Below, piece after piece: positions 15,944-26,200 of a DNA stretch of 47,534 bases (position 1 is its first letter; every line of letters starts with the position of its first letter). The stretch is from positions 1-47,534 of the forward strand of contig CAZEHJ010000025.1 in assembly GCA_964512485.1 (NCBI GenBank), in the 5' to 3' direction. Position numbers and translations under genes: made by a program. Source of the stretch: CAZEHJ01 sp964512485. Lineage in GTDB: Bacteria > Bacteroidota > Rhodothermia > Rhodothermales > UBA10348. The notes under the pieces are model-generated. The model was given only the letters and a program-made list of their open reading frames with translations. It had not been told where the DNA came from and ran no database searches.

Positions 15944-17125
15944 TTATCCGTGATATCGTGCCGCTTCTTCTCCGGACACATTACCGGAGAGGTCGCGCCA
16001 GGCGAATTTGGGCAGCCACATATTGGGTTTATTTTCCACTCGATCCGCTATGAGAGGCCCCAGGACAGGTGCCACCTTGAATCCATGGCCGCTTCCCCCT
16101 GAGGCGATCGTCAGATTCCGGGACTCGGGATGATGGTCGATCCAGAAATGCTCATCGCGTGTATCCGCGTAGAGACATCTGCGCGTGAATACGATTGGCG
16201 CGTCTTGGAGGGAGGGGAAGGTAGACGAAAGAAATTGTCGAAGATTTTGCTCATCTTGTTGTCGCACAATACGCTCACCGTCCCGCGGATGAACCGGTTC
16301 ACCCACTCCATGGTTGGCAATTTTAACCACTCCCTCCCTAGGGTTGTAGGGGAAGCCGTACCAGCCTGTGCGGGCGACGTCAGCAGTGAACGTGCCGAAT
16401 TGGGGTGGACTGAAGAGATCGGGTGAATCCGGCTTGAGGTGAAATACCGGGTGTCCCGTGGACTTCATGACAGAAGAAAGCGCCGGAACCAGAAGAGGTG
16501 TCCACGCTCCGGCGGCCACGATCACGTGTCCTGCAGCATGTGATTTTCCAGTTCTGTCAACTACGCCGGTGGCAATGCCAGCTTCAAATACAATCGACCT
16601 CACTTCGGCTTCAATCAATTTCGTTCCGAGTTTCTCGGCTTTTCTGACGAGTGAGCTAACCATGTTTCCGCTTTCCACATAGCCTCCCGTCCCGTGGAAA
16701 AATCCGTCGACATATGTGCCCTTTTTCCACGCTGGAAAGCGCTCACAGATATGGTTCGCGTCAAGCCGTTCGGGTGAATGACCTCTTCTGAGAAGCATGT
16801 GGTACGAATCGTACTCGAAACCACCGGGGGCCATTTCATCCATTGTGAACATGGTGACACCCGTTTCGTGGTAATAGGCTTCGGGCAGTTCCTCATTCCA
16901 GCGCCGGAATCCGACAATGGATTGCTCGACCATGGCCATATACTGCTCATCCTCACCGTATTCCATGCGGACAACTTTGCTGATGTCCGTCGATGCTGCG
17001 AGTGGATGCGGAAGAGGACCCGGGTCCAGGAGAGTGACCTGATGCCCACGCTTTTGAAGCTCAAGTGCGGCAGTCGCGCCAAATATGCCTGCGCCTACGA
17101 TCAGGATATCAGGCGTCTTCGCCAC
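15944..17125 (-). CDS. FAD-dependent amino-acid oxidoreductase (sarcosine oxidase/SolA-like)
   Basis: A 393-residue soluble DAO-family flavoprotein. The dinucleotide-binding motif GAGIFG (residues 11-16) opens the protein with LLDPGPL ending the first beta-alpha-beta unit. LAASTDISKVVRMEYGEDE is typical of monomeric sarcosine oxidase and N-methyl-tryptophan oxidase, and CLYADTRDEHFWIDHHPESRNLTIASGGSGHGFKVAPVLG is the C-terminal FAD-binding region; the Cys in RRCLY is the place of covalent FAD attachment in sarcosine oxidases, so FAD may be covalently bound. Such enzymes oxidise secondary amines and release hydrogen peroxide. The start is GTG at 17125, three bases after the stop of the peroxiredoxin gene: peroxide producer and peroxide remover are therefore coupled. 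Confidence 0.9.
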   Translation of the reverse strand: MAKTPDILIVGAGIFGATAALELQKRGHQVTLLDPGPLPHPLAASTDISKVVRMEYGEDEQYMAMVEQSIVGFRRWNEELPEAYYHETGVTMFTMDEMAPGGFEYDSYHMLLRRGHSPERLDANHICERFPAWKKGTYVDGFFHGTGGYVESGNMVSSLVRKAEKLGTKLIEAEVRSIVFEAGIATGVVDRTGKSHAAGHVIVAAGAWTPLLVPALSSVMKSTGHPVFHLKPDSPDLFSPPQFGTFTADVARTGWYGFPYNPREGVVKIANHGVGEPVHPRDGERIVRQQDEQNLRQFLSSTFPSLQDAPIVFTRRCLYADTRDEHFWIDHHPESRNLTIASGGSGHGFKVAPVLGPLIADRVENKPNMWLPKFAWRDLSGNVSGEEAARYHG

Positions 17126-17128
17126 GTA

Positions 17129-17671
17129 TCAGTCGGCCTGCAATCGGTCGAGTGTAGCCAGGACTTCCTCGCTGTGCGGAGTTGGTTTGACACCGATGAA
17201 CACTTCAGACACCACTCCTTCAGGACTGATGACAAACGTGTTGCGGGCGGACAATTTCGCTTCTGCGATTCCTCTGACAGATCCGTACGCTTCAGAGACC
17301 ACGGCTTTGGTATCGGCCAGAAGTTTGAACGCAAGGCTCTCCTTTTCACAGAATTCTGCGTGTGTGTCTTCATCATCAACACTCACGCCGAGGATGACCG
17401 CATTTCGCTCGTGATACTGCTCCAGATCCCGCTGAAAGTTGCGGGCCTGGATCGTGCAGCCGCGGGTAAAGTCTTTCGGATAGAAATACAGCACAACCCA
17501 TTGTCCCTGATAGTCAGAAAGCGTGATGGAATTGCCCTCATTCGAGTTAAGCGTGAAATCAGGAGCGGCATCTCCGACCGCTGGTGGATCGGCGTGATTA
17601 TTGAATGCTGCCCAGACCAAAACGGCCAGACCGAGTACGATAGAGAGAGAAATGCGTTTTAACGTCTTCAT
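17129..17671 (-). CDS. Membrane-anchored or exported Bcp-type peroxiredoxin
   Basis: A 180-residue thioredoxin-fold peroxiredoxin starting at the ATG at 17671, which adds an N-terminal hydrophobic segment (LSIVLGLAVLVWAAF) acting as anchor or signal. The fold motifs are GDAAPDFTLNSNEG and VVLYFYPKDFTRGCT, with peroxidatic Cys72. The resolving Cys that follows five residues later in PrxQ-type Bcp is Arg77 here. Another Cys, Cys107, lies 35 residues on, close to the spacing I recall for the alpha-3-type Bcp of Xanthomonas, so a 2-Cys mechanism remains possible; otherwise it is 1-Cys. It reduces peroxides at the periplasmic face and is coupled to the amine oxidase gene, a peroxide source. Confidence 0.88.
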   Translation of the reverse strand: MKTLKRISLSIVLGLAVLVWAAFNNHADPPAVGDAAPDFTLNSNEGNSITLSDYQGQWVVLYFYPKDFTRGCTIQARNFQRDLEQYHERNAVILGVSVDDEDTHAEFCEKESLAFKLLADTKAVVSEAYGSVRGIAEAKLSARNTFVISPEGVVSEVFIGVKPTPHSEEVLATLDRLQAD

Positions 17672-17743
17672 AGCGATAATATCGGGAGGTTCGGGGCAGT
17701 AGAATACAACATGCACAGCTTCGTGTTTCCTTCTCTGCTGAGA

Positions 17744-18067
17744 TCAACCCTGCCAGACACCGTGTCCAAGTTTCCTCAAGCGTTCTGCCAGATATTTTTC
17801 AAGATCCTCGGCGTCTTTCCTCGACGGTATCGGATTGTATTGGTCGAATAGATCGGGACGGAGCTTCTCTCCGAACTTGCGAGCATAGCGATTGGATTTA
17901 TAGCCCTGTTTGTGTTGATCAAATCGTTCGTCTGGCGAGCGAAAGGTGCTGCCCACATAAAAACATGCCTTCAGCGGATTCATTCGGGGATTGGCGTTTC
18001 GAAACTTTTGAATGTTGCGAACCGCCGCGTCGAGTTCGATCACATATACATTGTACCGTTTGGGCAT
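17744..18067 (-). CDS. Small GIY-YIG-like endonuclease-domain protein
   Basis: A 107-residue soluble protein. The start YNVYVIEL and the later ACFYVGSTFRSPDERFDQHKQGYKS fit the paired GIY and YIG strands of the GIY-YIG fold, with Arg and His in the helix that follows (PDERFDQH). RKDAEDLEKYLAERLRKLGHGVWQG holds a conserved-type Glu helix and an ending like that of stand-alone GIY-YIG proteins (UvrC/URI-like). The strands are spaced farther apart than usual by a basic insert. Such small proteins are mostly uncharacterised nucleases. It lies alone, 72 bp before the peroxiredoxin start and divergent from the FecR gene. Confidence 0.68.
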   Translation of the reverse strand: MPKRYNVYVIELDAAVRNIQKFRNANPRMNPLKACFYVGSTFRSPDERFDQHKQGYKSNRYARKFGEKLRPDLFDQYNPIPSRKDAEDLEKYLAERLRKLGHGVWQG

Positions 18068-18203
18068 TGAGGGGTTATCCAGTCAAGGCGGGAAGTTTGT
18101 GACGCAACTTATATCAACTTGAGGTAGGCTGCAGTGTAATTAGAGTATTGCCGAACCTCGAAGTTGACAGTTGAAAAACGCCCAAACGAATCTGTCGTTT
18201 CGT

Positions 18204-18233
18204 CTGGCATTCAGTGCAATTGTTAAATATAAT
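18204..18233 (+). promoter_or_regulatory. Candidate promoter of the FecR-CHAT genes
   Basis: A perfect TATAAT (18228-18233) with CTGGCA, four of six bases of the -35 consensus, 18 bp upstream (18204-18209). It lies 37 bp before the FecR start in the 202-bp divergent spacer, which is otherwise unremarkable. This is an E. coli-style match; the usual Bacteroidota element (TTG and TAnnTTTG) is not evident. Confidence 0.35.
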
Positions 18234-18269
18234 GGCCTCACAATGCATCACGATCTCCCCACCCCAGTA

Positions 18270-19223
18270 ATGCGCTCATCGTTTTTCATAGTTTTGCTTT
18301 TTGTAGGCGTTGGTATTGTTGCCGCCCAAAATTCAGATCGAGTGGCCGTTTTGACGGAAGTCACCGGAATTGTCGAATATTCGCAATCCGGTTCTGGATC
18401 ATTCAGTCAGGGTGCGTCATTCGGAACGGCGCTGTTCACCAATGACCGACTCAGAACAGCCGACGGCGCGAAGGCGAGCGTACTGTTCTCAAATGGTGAT
18501 TTACTGACGGTCGGCTCGAACCGAACAATCGTCATTACTTCGGGTGGATTTTCAGCCGCCGGAGATGAGTCCAGTCGGATAGACGACGAGGCCTCTCTGT
18601 CCGCCGCTACTCTTGCACTGCACCGGTCTGGCGAAGGTGAGATTGCAGCATTGTCCGGCCTCAGGTCCGGTGGTGATGAGCGCGTCGTAAGCGTCTTGGC
18701 GCCATCCAACAGTTCGATCCGGGAGACCCGCCCAACGTTTATCTGGAGCGCTTCCCGTTCCTTTTCAGCCTATTCGATACGCATATTCAATGCATCGGGT
18801 GTGATCTGGCAAGGATCTTCGGAAGGGAATGAACTCAAATATCCAGAATCGGCACCAGATCTGGCTCCGGGAGAAGAGTATTTCTGGCAGGTTACGGGCG
18901 AAGATCTACTTGATGAGTACAAGTCAGACGTGGTCACATTCTCAATACTGACTGAACAAGCGCAGGCGGATGTTGCTCTGGCAGAACAAGGGCTGGACGA
19001 CGGCACGCTGGATCCAGCCGGAAGCAGTTATCGTCTTCTGAAAGGCTCCATTTATGCCAAGGCAGGGTTATTGCAGGATGCCATCGTTGAATTCAAGTCG
19101 CTGATCGAACTGTACCCCGAGTCCCCGCTTGGTTATGAATTGCTGGCGGGAGTCTACGCTGAATCTGGCCTTTCCGAACTTGCCATCGCCACTGTACAAA
19201 AAGCCCGCGCCCTCCAGGATTGA
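18270..19223 (+). CDS. Secreted FecR-domain protein with TPR tail
   Basis: A 317-residue exported protein. The ATG at 18270 gives a clean signal peptide (MRSSFFIVLLFVGVGIVAAQ); upstream in-frame Mets only add a leader. Residues about 25-115 are a FecR-type beta domain (VAVLTEVTGIVEYSQ, GTALFTNDRLRTADGAKASVLFSNGDLLTVGSN), then a linker, a sandwich-like domain (RPTFIWSASRSFSAYSIRIF to GEEYFWQVTG, about 145-225) and two TPR-like helix pairs (AGLLQDAIVEFKSLIELYPE). FecR domains of this exported kind are not linked to iron: there is no sigma factor or TonB gene nearby. The CHAT protease gene starts six bases after its stop, so the two are cotranscribed and their TPRs may meet. Confidence 0.85.
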   Translation: MRSSFFIVLLFVGVGIVAAQNSDRVAVLTEVTGIVEYSQSGSGSFSQGASFGTALFTNDRLRTADGAKASVLFSNGDLLTVGSNRTIVITSGGFSAAGDESSRIDDEASLSAATLALHRSGEGEIAALSGLRSGGDERVVSVLAPSNSSIRETRPTFIWSASRSFSAYSIRIFNASGVIWQGSSEGNELKYPESAPDLAPGEEYFWQVTGEDLLDEYKSDVVTFSILTEQAQADVALAEQGLDDGTLDPAGSSYRLLKGSIYAKAGLLQDAIVEFKSLIELYPESPLGYELLAGVYAESGLSELAIATVQKARALQD

Positions 19224-19228
19224 AAAGT

Positions 19229-22200
19229 ATGACCATGAAGCCCAGCCCTTTCCGTGTTGCCACTGTAGTCGTTGCATGTCTGATCGCGGTATTTGGATCC
19301 CATCGAAGCTGGGCACAGACTGACGAGTCATTTGAGGGGGAACTGAGAGCTGCGCTGGAGCAACGAAACGAGTCTCGAACCCAGGAGCTGGTTGCAGGAA
19401 ACCGTCTGGGAATCCTTCCTTTTGAGCGGAATCTGTTGAAAGAGGGGGCACTTGCTCTGGATGCAGGTGATGAAGGCACATTTGCGTCCCACCTTGAGTG
19501 GTCACATATGTTGGGGCAGGTTTTTGAATCGACGTTTGCCGAAAGGTCTGCCACTATTCTCGCCCTACAGTGGAGCTCCTGGACACAAGAGGAACTGAGC
19601 ATCAAACTGCGGGCTGACAGCCTGTACGATGCGGCGACAGACATCAGGGCCGACAGGGATAGGCGGGATGAGGCGTGGGCGATGTATGAATCTGTTCACG
19701 AATTGTATGACGAGATCGACGACGCTACCGGAATCGCTACTGTTCTCGGTGGATTGGGCTACATCGCCTACTTCCGGGATGGAGACTTGGCGATGGATCT
19801 GAACTCGCAGGCGCTCGAAGCCAGACGGAGTATCGATGATCAACAGCAGGTCGGAAATGCACTCAATACAATTGCCACCATTCATCGAGTGCACTTTGGA
19901 GACATCGAAAAGGCCGTAGAATTTTACGAGCAGGCCAGAGATGTTCGCTCACGCATTGGTGACTGGAACGGGCTGGGTCGCTCACTTGAATTTGCCGGCA
20001 ACCTGCTATACGAGGAGTTGGGACAGTTCAGGCGCGGACTACGTTACTACGAAGAAGCAGCAGACGCATACAATCAGGCCGGTCAATGGGCGCGTGAAGC
20101 AAACGCCCTGAATTTCGCTGGCACAATCCTGTACGATCTGGGGCGTCCGGCGGAGGCACTGCCGGTGTTGATTCAGGCCCGAGACATTTACCTCGAGTTG
20201 GGAGATGTGGATACCATGTCGGGTGTGGTGAACAACATGGGCATCGCCTATCGGATGCTTGGTGATTTCGATGCCGCCGTTGCCGCCTATCAGGAAGTCA
20301 TCCGAATTGCCCGGGACAATGACAACAAGCAGCGGGAAGCCCTGGCACTCAACAATATATCCGTCGTTTTTCTCTGGGCGGAACGACCCGAACGGGTTGC
20401 TACATTTGCCGAGCAGGCTCAACAGGCGTTTCTCAACGCCGGAGATGAAGAGGGAGCACTTGCGGCACAGATCAACAAAGGGTCCGCTCTATTTGAACTC
20501 AAACAATATGAACGGGCCCGAGAAACGGCCGAGAGTTCACTCGTACTAGCCGATTCTCTTGGAGATGTGATCAGCGAAATGGAGGCGGGAAATCTGCTTG
20601 CAGGGGCGCAGACCAGACTCGGATCGCATGAATCTGCCGTCGCTGCATTCGAGAAAGGACTTGAGACAGCGAGATACATGAGTTTTCCGATCCAGGAATT
20701 CGCTTCTATTCTAGGTATGGGTGAGGCGTATCAGGGAATGGGGGACGATGTTGCTGCAATTGCTCACTACGAACAAGCCTTCAGCGTATTGGAGCATATC
20801 AGAGGCGGGCAGAGCAGCTCGACCGAAAAAGCTCGATACCTGGCCATGATGAGGCAGTTTTTTGAGGAATACGGCCACTATCTGGCGGAGCTTCAGTTGG
20901 AAACGGGGGCGGACAGTCTCATCGCTTCCAGTTTTCTGACCTCTGAGAAGGCAAAAGCCAGAGCGTTTCTGGAGGAAATGGCTGTGTCTCTATCCCGTGT
21001 TCAAGGGGAACACTTTACCGGATTGATCGCATCTCGAAAAGAACTCATCGATGTCATCGAAGACATCCGATCAGACATTCAATACGAATCCCAGTTTGAC
21101 GATGCGGATCAAGATGCCATCGCCGGCTGGCGTTCCGAAATGGAAGATTTCGGTGTTCAGCTGGAAGATGTCAGAGATCAACTCAGGGCTCAGAATCCCT
21201 CATATGCTGATTTACAGGATCCGGTGCCGGTCTCACTAGCTGAGATCCAACGGACGATACTGAAACCCGGAACCGTCCTGCTCGCCTACGCCGTAGGAGA
21301 CAGCAGCTCAACAGTCTGGTCCATATCGTCGGATGATGCGTCACTGGCCAAGCTTGCGTCCCGCGACCAGATAACGGCATCCATTGATGCCTATAGATTT
21401 GCGTTGTCCGACCCGACGGCAGCCTCACCTTCTCAACTTGCCGCAGCCGGTCATCAGCTCTACAACGCCCTCGTCAAGCCGGTTGAGCACACGATCGATG
21501 CTGCTGATCACCTCATAATTATTCCTGACGGAATGCTGACCTATGTACCTTTTGAGGCACTTGTCACCGATGATTCTGAGGTCAACTCGTATGGTTCGAT
21601 TCCTTTCCTGCTGAAACACGCGAGCATCAGCTATGCCCAGTCAGCTTCCGTTCTCGCTGGAATTGTGTCGCAAGAGTCAAAATCAACACGCCTGCCTGAC
21701 AAGAATTTATTGGCTGTCGGGGATCCGATTTTTTCGACTCAAAACGAATCAGTTTCTCCGAATTACGAGTCGGTTCGATCGTCACTCGTTCTCGAGCCAC
21801 TTCCTTTCACGGGAGAAGAAGTGCGAAGCCTGTCATCGATTGTGGGCCCCTCAACCGTAGACCTGTTGTCAAGAGAGTCTGCCACAGAGGCCGCTCTGAA
21901 AGAGAAATTGGAATCGGGAAGCTATCGATTCATTCATCTGGCTACCCACGGGCTCATCGATGAAAAAGCTCCAAACTTCTCTGGTCTGGCACTGACAAAG
22001 GAAGCAGATTCTGGCGAAGATGGCTTCCTGCAGGCCTCTGAGATTTTCAATCTGAAAATCGATGCTGATCTGGTCGTGTTGTCGGCGTGCGACACCGGAT
22101 TGGGGGAGTTGATTCGCGGGGAAGGAATGATCGGTCTGACAAGAGCATTCATGTTCGCTGGCGCCCCATCGCTGGCCGTGAGTCTCTGGAAAGTGTCCGA

Positions 22201-22366
22201 TCGATCTACGTCTGAGTTGATGACTCATTTCTATGAAGGAATGGTTTCTCAGGGTTCGTCTCGGGCCAGCGCGTTGCAAGAAGCAAAGAAAGTTCTGCTG
22301 GCCGACGAAAAAACTGCCCACCCGTTTCACTGGGCCCCTTTTGTGCTCGTCGGTGCCTGGGATTAA
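19229..22366 (+). CDS. Secreted TPR-CHAT protease
   Basis: A 1045-residue exported protein. An N-terminal signal peptide (hydrophobic core VATVVVACLIAVFG, cleavage after WAQ) is followed by an array of about eight to ten TPRs (residues about 130-530), a helical linker (530-690) and a C-terminal CHAT domain (about 700-1045) of the caspase-like clan CD. The catalytic dyad is complete: His907 in HLATHG and Cys954 in LSACDTGLGE, with the GEGMIGLTRAFMFAGA and VSLWKVSDRST motifs of active CHAT proteases. Family members include separase-like and Craspase-type proteases gated by their TPRs. I chose the ATG at 19229; a TTG at 19220 and an ATG at 19235 are alternatives. The partner TPR/FecR gene precedes it. 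The substrate is unknown, and the protein should act outside the cytoplasm. Confidence 0.9.
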   Translation: MTMKPSPFRVATVVVACLIAVFGSHRSWAQTDESFEGELRAALEQRNESRTQELVAGNRLGILPFERNLLKEGALALDAGDEGTFASHLEWSHMLGQVFESTFAERSATILALQWSSWTQEELSIKLRADSLYDAATDIRADRDRRDEAWAMYESVHELYDEIDDATGIATVLGGLGYIAYFRDGDLAMDLNSQALEARRSIDDQQQVGNALNTIATIHRVHFGDIEKAVEFYEQARDVRSRIGDWNGLGRSLEFAGNLLYEELGQFRRGLRYYEEAADAYNQAGQWAREANALNFAGTILYDLGRPAEALPVLIQARDIYLELGDVDTMSGVVNNMGIAYRMLGDFDAAVAAYQEVIRIARDNDNKQREALALNNISVVFLWAERPERVATFAEQAQQAFLNAGDEEGALAAQINKGSALFELKQYERARETAESSLVLADSLGDVISEMEAGNLLAGAQTRLGSHESAVAAFEKGLETARYMSFPIQEFASILGMGEAYQGMGDDVAAIAHYEQAFSVLEHIRGGQSSSTEKARYLAMMRQFFEEYGHYLAELQLETGADSLIASSFLTSEKAKARAFLEEMAVSLSRVQGEHFTGLIASRKELIDVIEDIRSDIQYESQFDDADQDAIAGWRSEMEDFGVQLEDVRDQLRAQNPSYADLQDPVPVSLAEIQRTILKPGTVLLAYAVGDSSSTVWSISSDDASLAKLASRDQITASIDAYRFALSDPTAASPSQLAAAGHQLYNALVKPVEHTIDAADHLIIIPDGMLTYVPFEALVTDDSEVNSYGSIPFLLKHASISYAQSASVLAGIVSQESKSTRLPDKNLLAVGDPIFSTQNESVSPNYESVRSSLVLEPLPFTGEEVRSLSSIVGPSTVDLLSRESATEAALKEKLESGSYRFIHLATHGLIDEKAPNFSGLALTKEADSGEDGFLQASEIFNLKIDADLVVLSACDTGLGELIRGEGMIGLTRAFMFAGAPSLAVSLWKVSDRSTSELMTHFYEGMVSQGSSRASALQEAKKVLLADEKTAHPFHWAPFVLVGAWD

Positions 22367-22574
22367 ATTTGTCTGGTTCGTGCAAAATGAGGGGAATAAT
22401 TCGTAAATAGAATAGATACCCCTTTACCATCCCACTTACCCCAACCCACCGCCTGAACTTCTTCCGCCCCAATGCGTCCCGCTGAAACTGCGGTTCGGTC
22501 GCAGCCAAGTTGCGTTTTTTTCCAACTGAGTGCTGTGCGGGTGGTAATTGAAGATAAGTTCGGACTCTACCCTC

Positions 22575-22600
22575 CCTGCCGACCCTGCAGGATCGACAGG
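22575..22600. promoter_or_regulatory. Imperfect 26-bp palindrome before the matrixin-companion gene
   Basis: CCTGCCGACCCTG (22575-22587) pairs with CAGGATCGACAGG (22588-22600) at 11 of 13 positions; on the minus strand the two mismatches become G-T pairs. It ends 16 bp before the start codon at 22617. It could be an operator or a structure near the ribosome site; no loop is present, so a DNA-binding role is more natural. The rest of the 250-bp spacer (22367-22616) shows no gene and no clear terminator. Confidence 0.4.
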
Positions 22601-22616
22601 CACCCGCCTAAACATC

Positions 22617-23174
22617 ATGTATAACTCCAATCCCGTAACCCGGATATTCTTTCTGCTCTGGGTTCTGATAGCTCTCGCCCCCGCCGAATCAAGCGCACAA
22701 CTTCTGAAGGCTTCGCTTGAGGATCTTACCAAAGCCTCTACCTCAATTGTACACGGTGAAACGGTTCAGGTCAGAAGTTTTTGGACAAGCGACAATCGGT
22801 ACATCATGACCGAAGCCACGATTCAAGTGGAAGAGACGGTCCGTGGAATGGCGTCAACCAGTATTGTGGTTACGATTCCAGGTGGGAGAGTCGGGAATAC
22901 AGAGTATGAGGTATCCGACATGCCTGTTTTTTCAGAGGGCGAAGAAGTGGTGGTCTTCGTCTCCCGGCATTCTTCAGGCTCCAATATGGTTGTTGGTGGT
23001 GTGCAGGGGAAACTTGGTGTTGCCTCGTCGCAGGAAGGAGGTACAAGGATGGTTTCGGGAGTCGGAAACTGGTTTGAATCGGATAATCTGACTCGACCGG
23101 ATGAGGAATCAGACAACGTCCAATCGGTCGCGCTGGATGAATTGAAGCGACGAATAAAGGAAACCGGCCAGTAA
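22617..23174 (+). CDS. Small secreted protein, likely companion of matrixin-domain proteins
   Basis: A 185-residue exported protein starting at the ATG at 22617, with signal peptide core IFFLLWVLIALAPA and cleavage after SSAQ. The mature part is a single beta-rich domain: TSIVHGETVQVRSFW, IMTEATIQVEETVRG, VTIPGGRVGNTEYEVSDMP, FSEGEEVVVFVS and VVGGVQGKLGV. I recall proteins of this plan (a question of HG-x-V, EVDE-V-KG, PGG-x-VG, GEEVLVFL) being encoded beside matrixin-like metalloproteases in other bacteria; I have no formal family name. The next gene, 45 bp on, carries a matrixin site, which supports that link. A prodomain-like, inhibitory or folding role is possible; none is shown. Confidence 0.65.
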   Translation: MYNSNPVTRIFFLLWVLIALAPAESSAQLLKASLEDLTKASTSIVHGETVQVRSFWTSDNRYIMTEATIQVEETVRGMASTSIVVTIPGGRVGNTEYEVSDMPVFSEGEEVVVFVSRHSSGSNMVVGGVQGKLGVASSQEGGTRMVSGVGNWFESDNLTRPDEESDNVQSVALDELKRRIKETGQ

Positions 23175-23219
23175 TGATTCGGCCGTAATCGTTCCCTGAA
23201 GTATTAAGCTCCGAGCCCC

Positions 23220-26200
23220 ATGACCAATTTGAATTCCCGTTTCGCCTTTCTTTCTCTTCTCTTTCTGCTGATCGGTGGACAGCAACTATCTGTTGCCCAG
23301 ACATTTACCGAGAACCAGCAGTTTTTCGGTTTCTATGAGACCTGGGATGTTGAGATCGCCGACCTCGATGGCGATACGTGGCCCGATATGTTCGTGGTCA
23401 ATCGCGGATTCAGCGCCAGTCCAACAGGGGAAGATAACGGGGTTCCGAACGAAATCTGGACGAACAACGGGGACGGGACGTTTACCCGAACACAGTCGAA
23501 TATGGCGGCCCGAAACAGCATGGGGGTTGCACTCGGTGATCTTGATGGCGATGGAGATCTGGATGCGTTCGTTGTTAACGCCTATGAGAACAATAATCAG
23601 GTTTCCCAGCCCAACTGGGATGAAAACGTTGTTTGGATCAACCAGGGAGGCATTCAGGCAGGAACGCCGGGCATCTTCGCAGAAGGATGGTCAGATGGTT
23701 TGACAGGAGTCTCGGCAGACGCTTCTTTCGATGTGAAACTCCATGACTTCGATGCAGACGGTGACCTTGACGCCGTGATTGCCTCCGTTGGCGGCAGCAG
23801 CAAGACCAGGATCTGGGAGAATGACGGCAGCGCGTCGTTTACTTCTTTCACGCTTCCGGGCGCCAATGTGTTCACATCATCTGTGGCCGTATTGGACATC
23901 AACAACGATGCGAAAAAAGATATTGTAGTTGGTAGTGGTGCCAGATGGGTCAACACTTCCATCGGTGGAGTCATGTCCTTTTCGCGCATCGCGGATATCC
24001 CGAATGTTGCTGCCATCAATGGCGCTTCGGCTACAATCGCCGTCGACTTTGATAATGACGGTGACGATGATGTTGTCATGGGCGACAACTGGGGTTCGAA
24101 CGACGTGTGGCGAAACGATGGCGGAACACTGACCTACGTCGGGACCTGGGGTTCAAGTGGACCGCTGTTCAGCGCCGCGACACTCGATGCAAACGGGGAT
24201 GATTTCCCGGACATGATCGAGTCCACCAATGTCATCTATCTCGGGGACGGCTCGGGTGGTTTTGTTGCCGGAGAAAGCTTTTCAGTTTCCAGCGGTCGCT
24301 CCTTCGGCGTCGGTGACATCGACAAAGATGGAGACGAGGACTTTGTCTATGGCCAGGCAGGTCAGATCAGTCGCACATTCTTATCCAACATTGCTGACCC
24401 CGGAGTCATTACGGTCAACTCGGCAGCCGACGACCTCTCGGCAGGAGACGGTAGTTGTACGCTGCGCGAAGCCATGACGAATGGACTGGGTGACACAGAA
24501 GGCACAAGTGGGGACTGTAATACGGGAGCTGTGGGGACCGACAATATCCGCTTCAACATCGCTTCAGCCACCTCTGAAATAACGATAACCCCGACTTCTC
24601 CTCTTCCCACCCTGACTTCCAGCCTCTTTATAGATGGATCAACCCAGCCCGGAGCATCGTGCGCTTCGACTATTCCGGGTCGTACCCTTCGCATCGTTCT
24701 GGACGGGTCATCTGCCGGTCCGGTAGATGGAATCCACATCACCGGGAACGGATCAACGGTTCGTGGTCTCGTCATCAACGGATGGGCCCAGAATGGCGTG
24801 AAAATCCAGGGTGGAGACAACAACATCATCGATTGCAACTTCATCGGGACAAACGTCGATGGAACGGTTGCCGATGGAAACTCCATTTATGGTGTTGGCC
24901 TGTCAGGAAGTGCCCTGTCCAATACCATTGGTACGGTGGGCCGTGGAAACCTGATTTCAGACAACAGCCAGGGCATTCAACTGGAACCAGGTGCCACAGG
25001 TACAAACATCTACGCCAACTTCCTCGGCACCGACCGAACGGGTACGGTCGACATGGGCAATGATTTTGCTGGAATCGGAAATAACCAGGCCGGTAGTCTC
25101 ACTATTGGCGGTTCCGGAGCCGGACAAGGAAACCTGATTTCAGGTAGTCCGAGAGGGATCTCTACCTATGGCGCAACAGGGACGACGATCAACATCAAAG
25201 GGAATCTGATAGGAACTGACCTCACAGGAACACTTCCGGTTCCAAATGACAACCATGGCATCTATATCCATCCGATCAGCGGTCCTACACCCACCCTCTA
25301 TCAGATTGGAGGCGCCTCGAACGGAGAAGGAAACATCATTGCATTCAATGGCGCTGGAGTAGGCGTGGCAAATGATGCAGACATTACAGGCACCACGATA
25401 ATTGGAAATAGTTTCTTCAGCAACACAGGACTGGGCATTGACCTTGGTGCGGATGGTGTCACGGCAAATGATGTAGATGATGCCGACGTAGGCCCCAACA
25501 ATTTCCAGAACTGGCTCACCGGTGATGCTCGCATCGATGGATCGGGCGATATGGTGATGGCATTTACACCCACTTCGTCACCGGCAAACTCCACCTATCC
25601 CATCACCATCTCTCTCTATGAAGCAGATGGTGATGAAGAAGAAGGAGCGCGGTTCATCAAGAACCTGACCTACAATACGTATCCCAATACAACGGTTTTC
25701 CTTCCGGGAAATGCAGCCGCAAATGGTATCACGGTAGGAGACAAGATTGTCATCAACGCAACCGATGCGAACGGCAACAGTTCTGAATTCGGACCTCCGA
25801 TCACAGTTCTTCCCGTACCGCCTGCAGAGTACGATGCGCTCGTTGCCCTGTACAACTCGACAAATGGCGGCTCTTGGACGGACAATACCAACTGGTTGGT
25901 CGGTCATGAGGTTGATACGTGGTTCGGAGTGAACGTGGTCAACGGACACGTATCGGAGGTCAACCTGAATTCCAACAATCTGGTTGGCACGATTCCTTCT
26001 TCCATCTCCGCGCTGAGCGAGTTGGTCGGACTGCGACTCTACGACAATTCGCTCACGGGCTCGATTCCCACGTCCATCGGTACGATGTCGAACCTGTCAG
26101 TCTTGTACCTGAGCTCAAATGGATTGACCGGAGGAATTCCATCGCAATTGAGCAATCTCACCCTGCTGCAGTTCCTGGAACTGGGGGATAACCCCCTCGG

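Noticed and set aside
18270..19223. Iron-siderophore FecR anti-sigma regulator
   Set aside because: There is a signal peptide, no transmembrane anti-sigma layout, and no FecI sigma factor or TonB receptor nearby.
19229..22366. Craspase/type III-E CRISPR-linked CHAT protease
   Set aside because: The protein has a signal peptide and no Cas or RNA-guided partner is present.
22475..22525. Terminator after the CHAT gene (CTGCG...CGCAG stem near a T run)
   Set aside because: The stem is only 5 bp with a 7-nt loop and the T run is about 13 bases away, so it does not form a standard intrinsic terminator.
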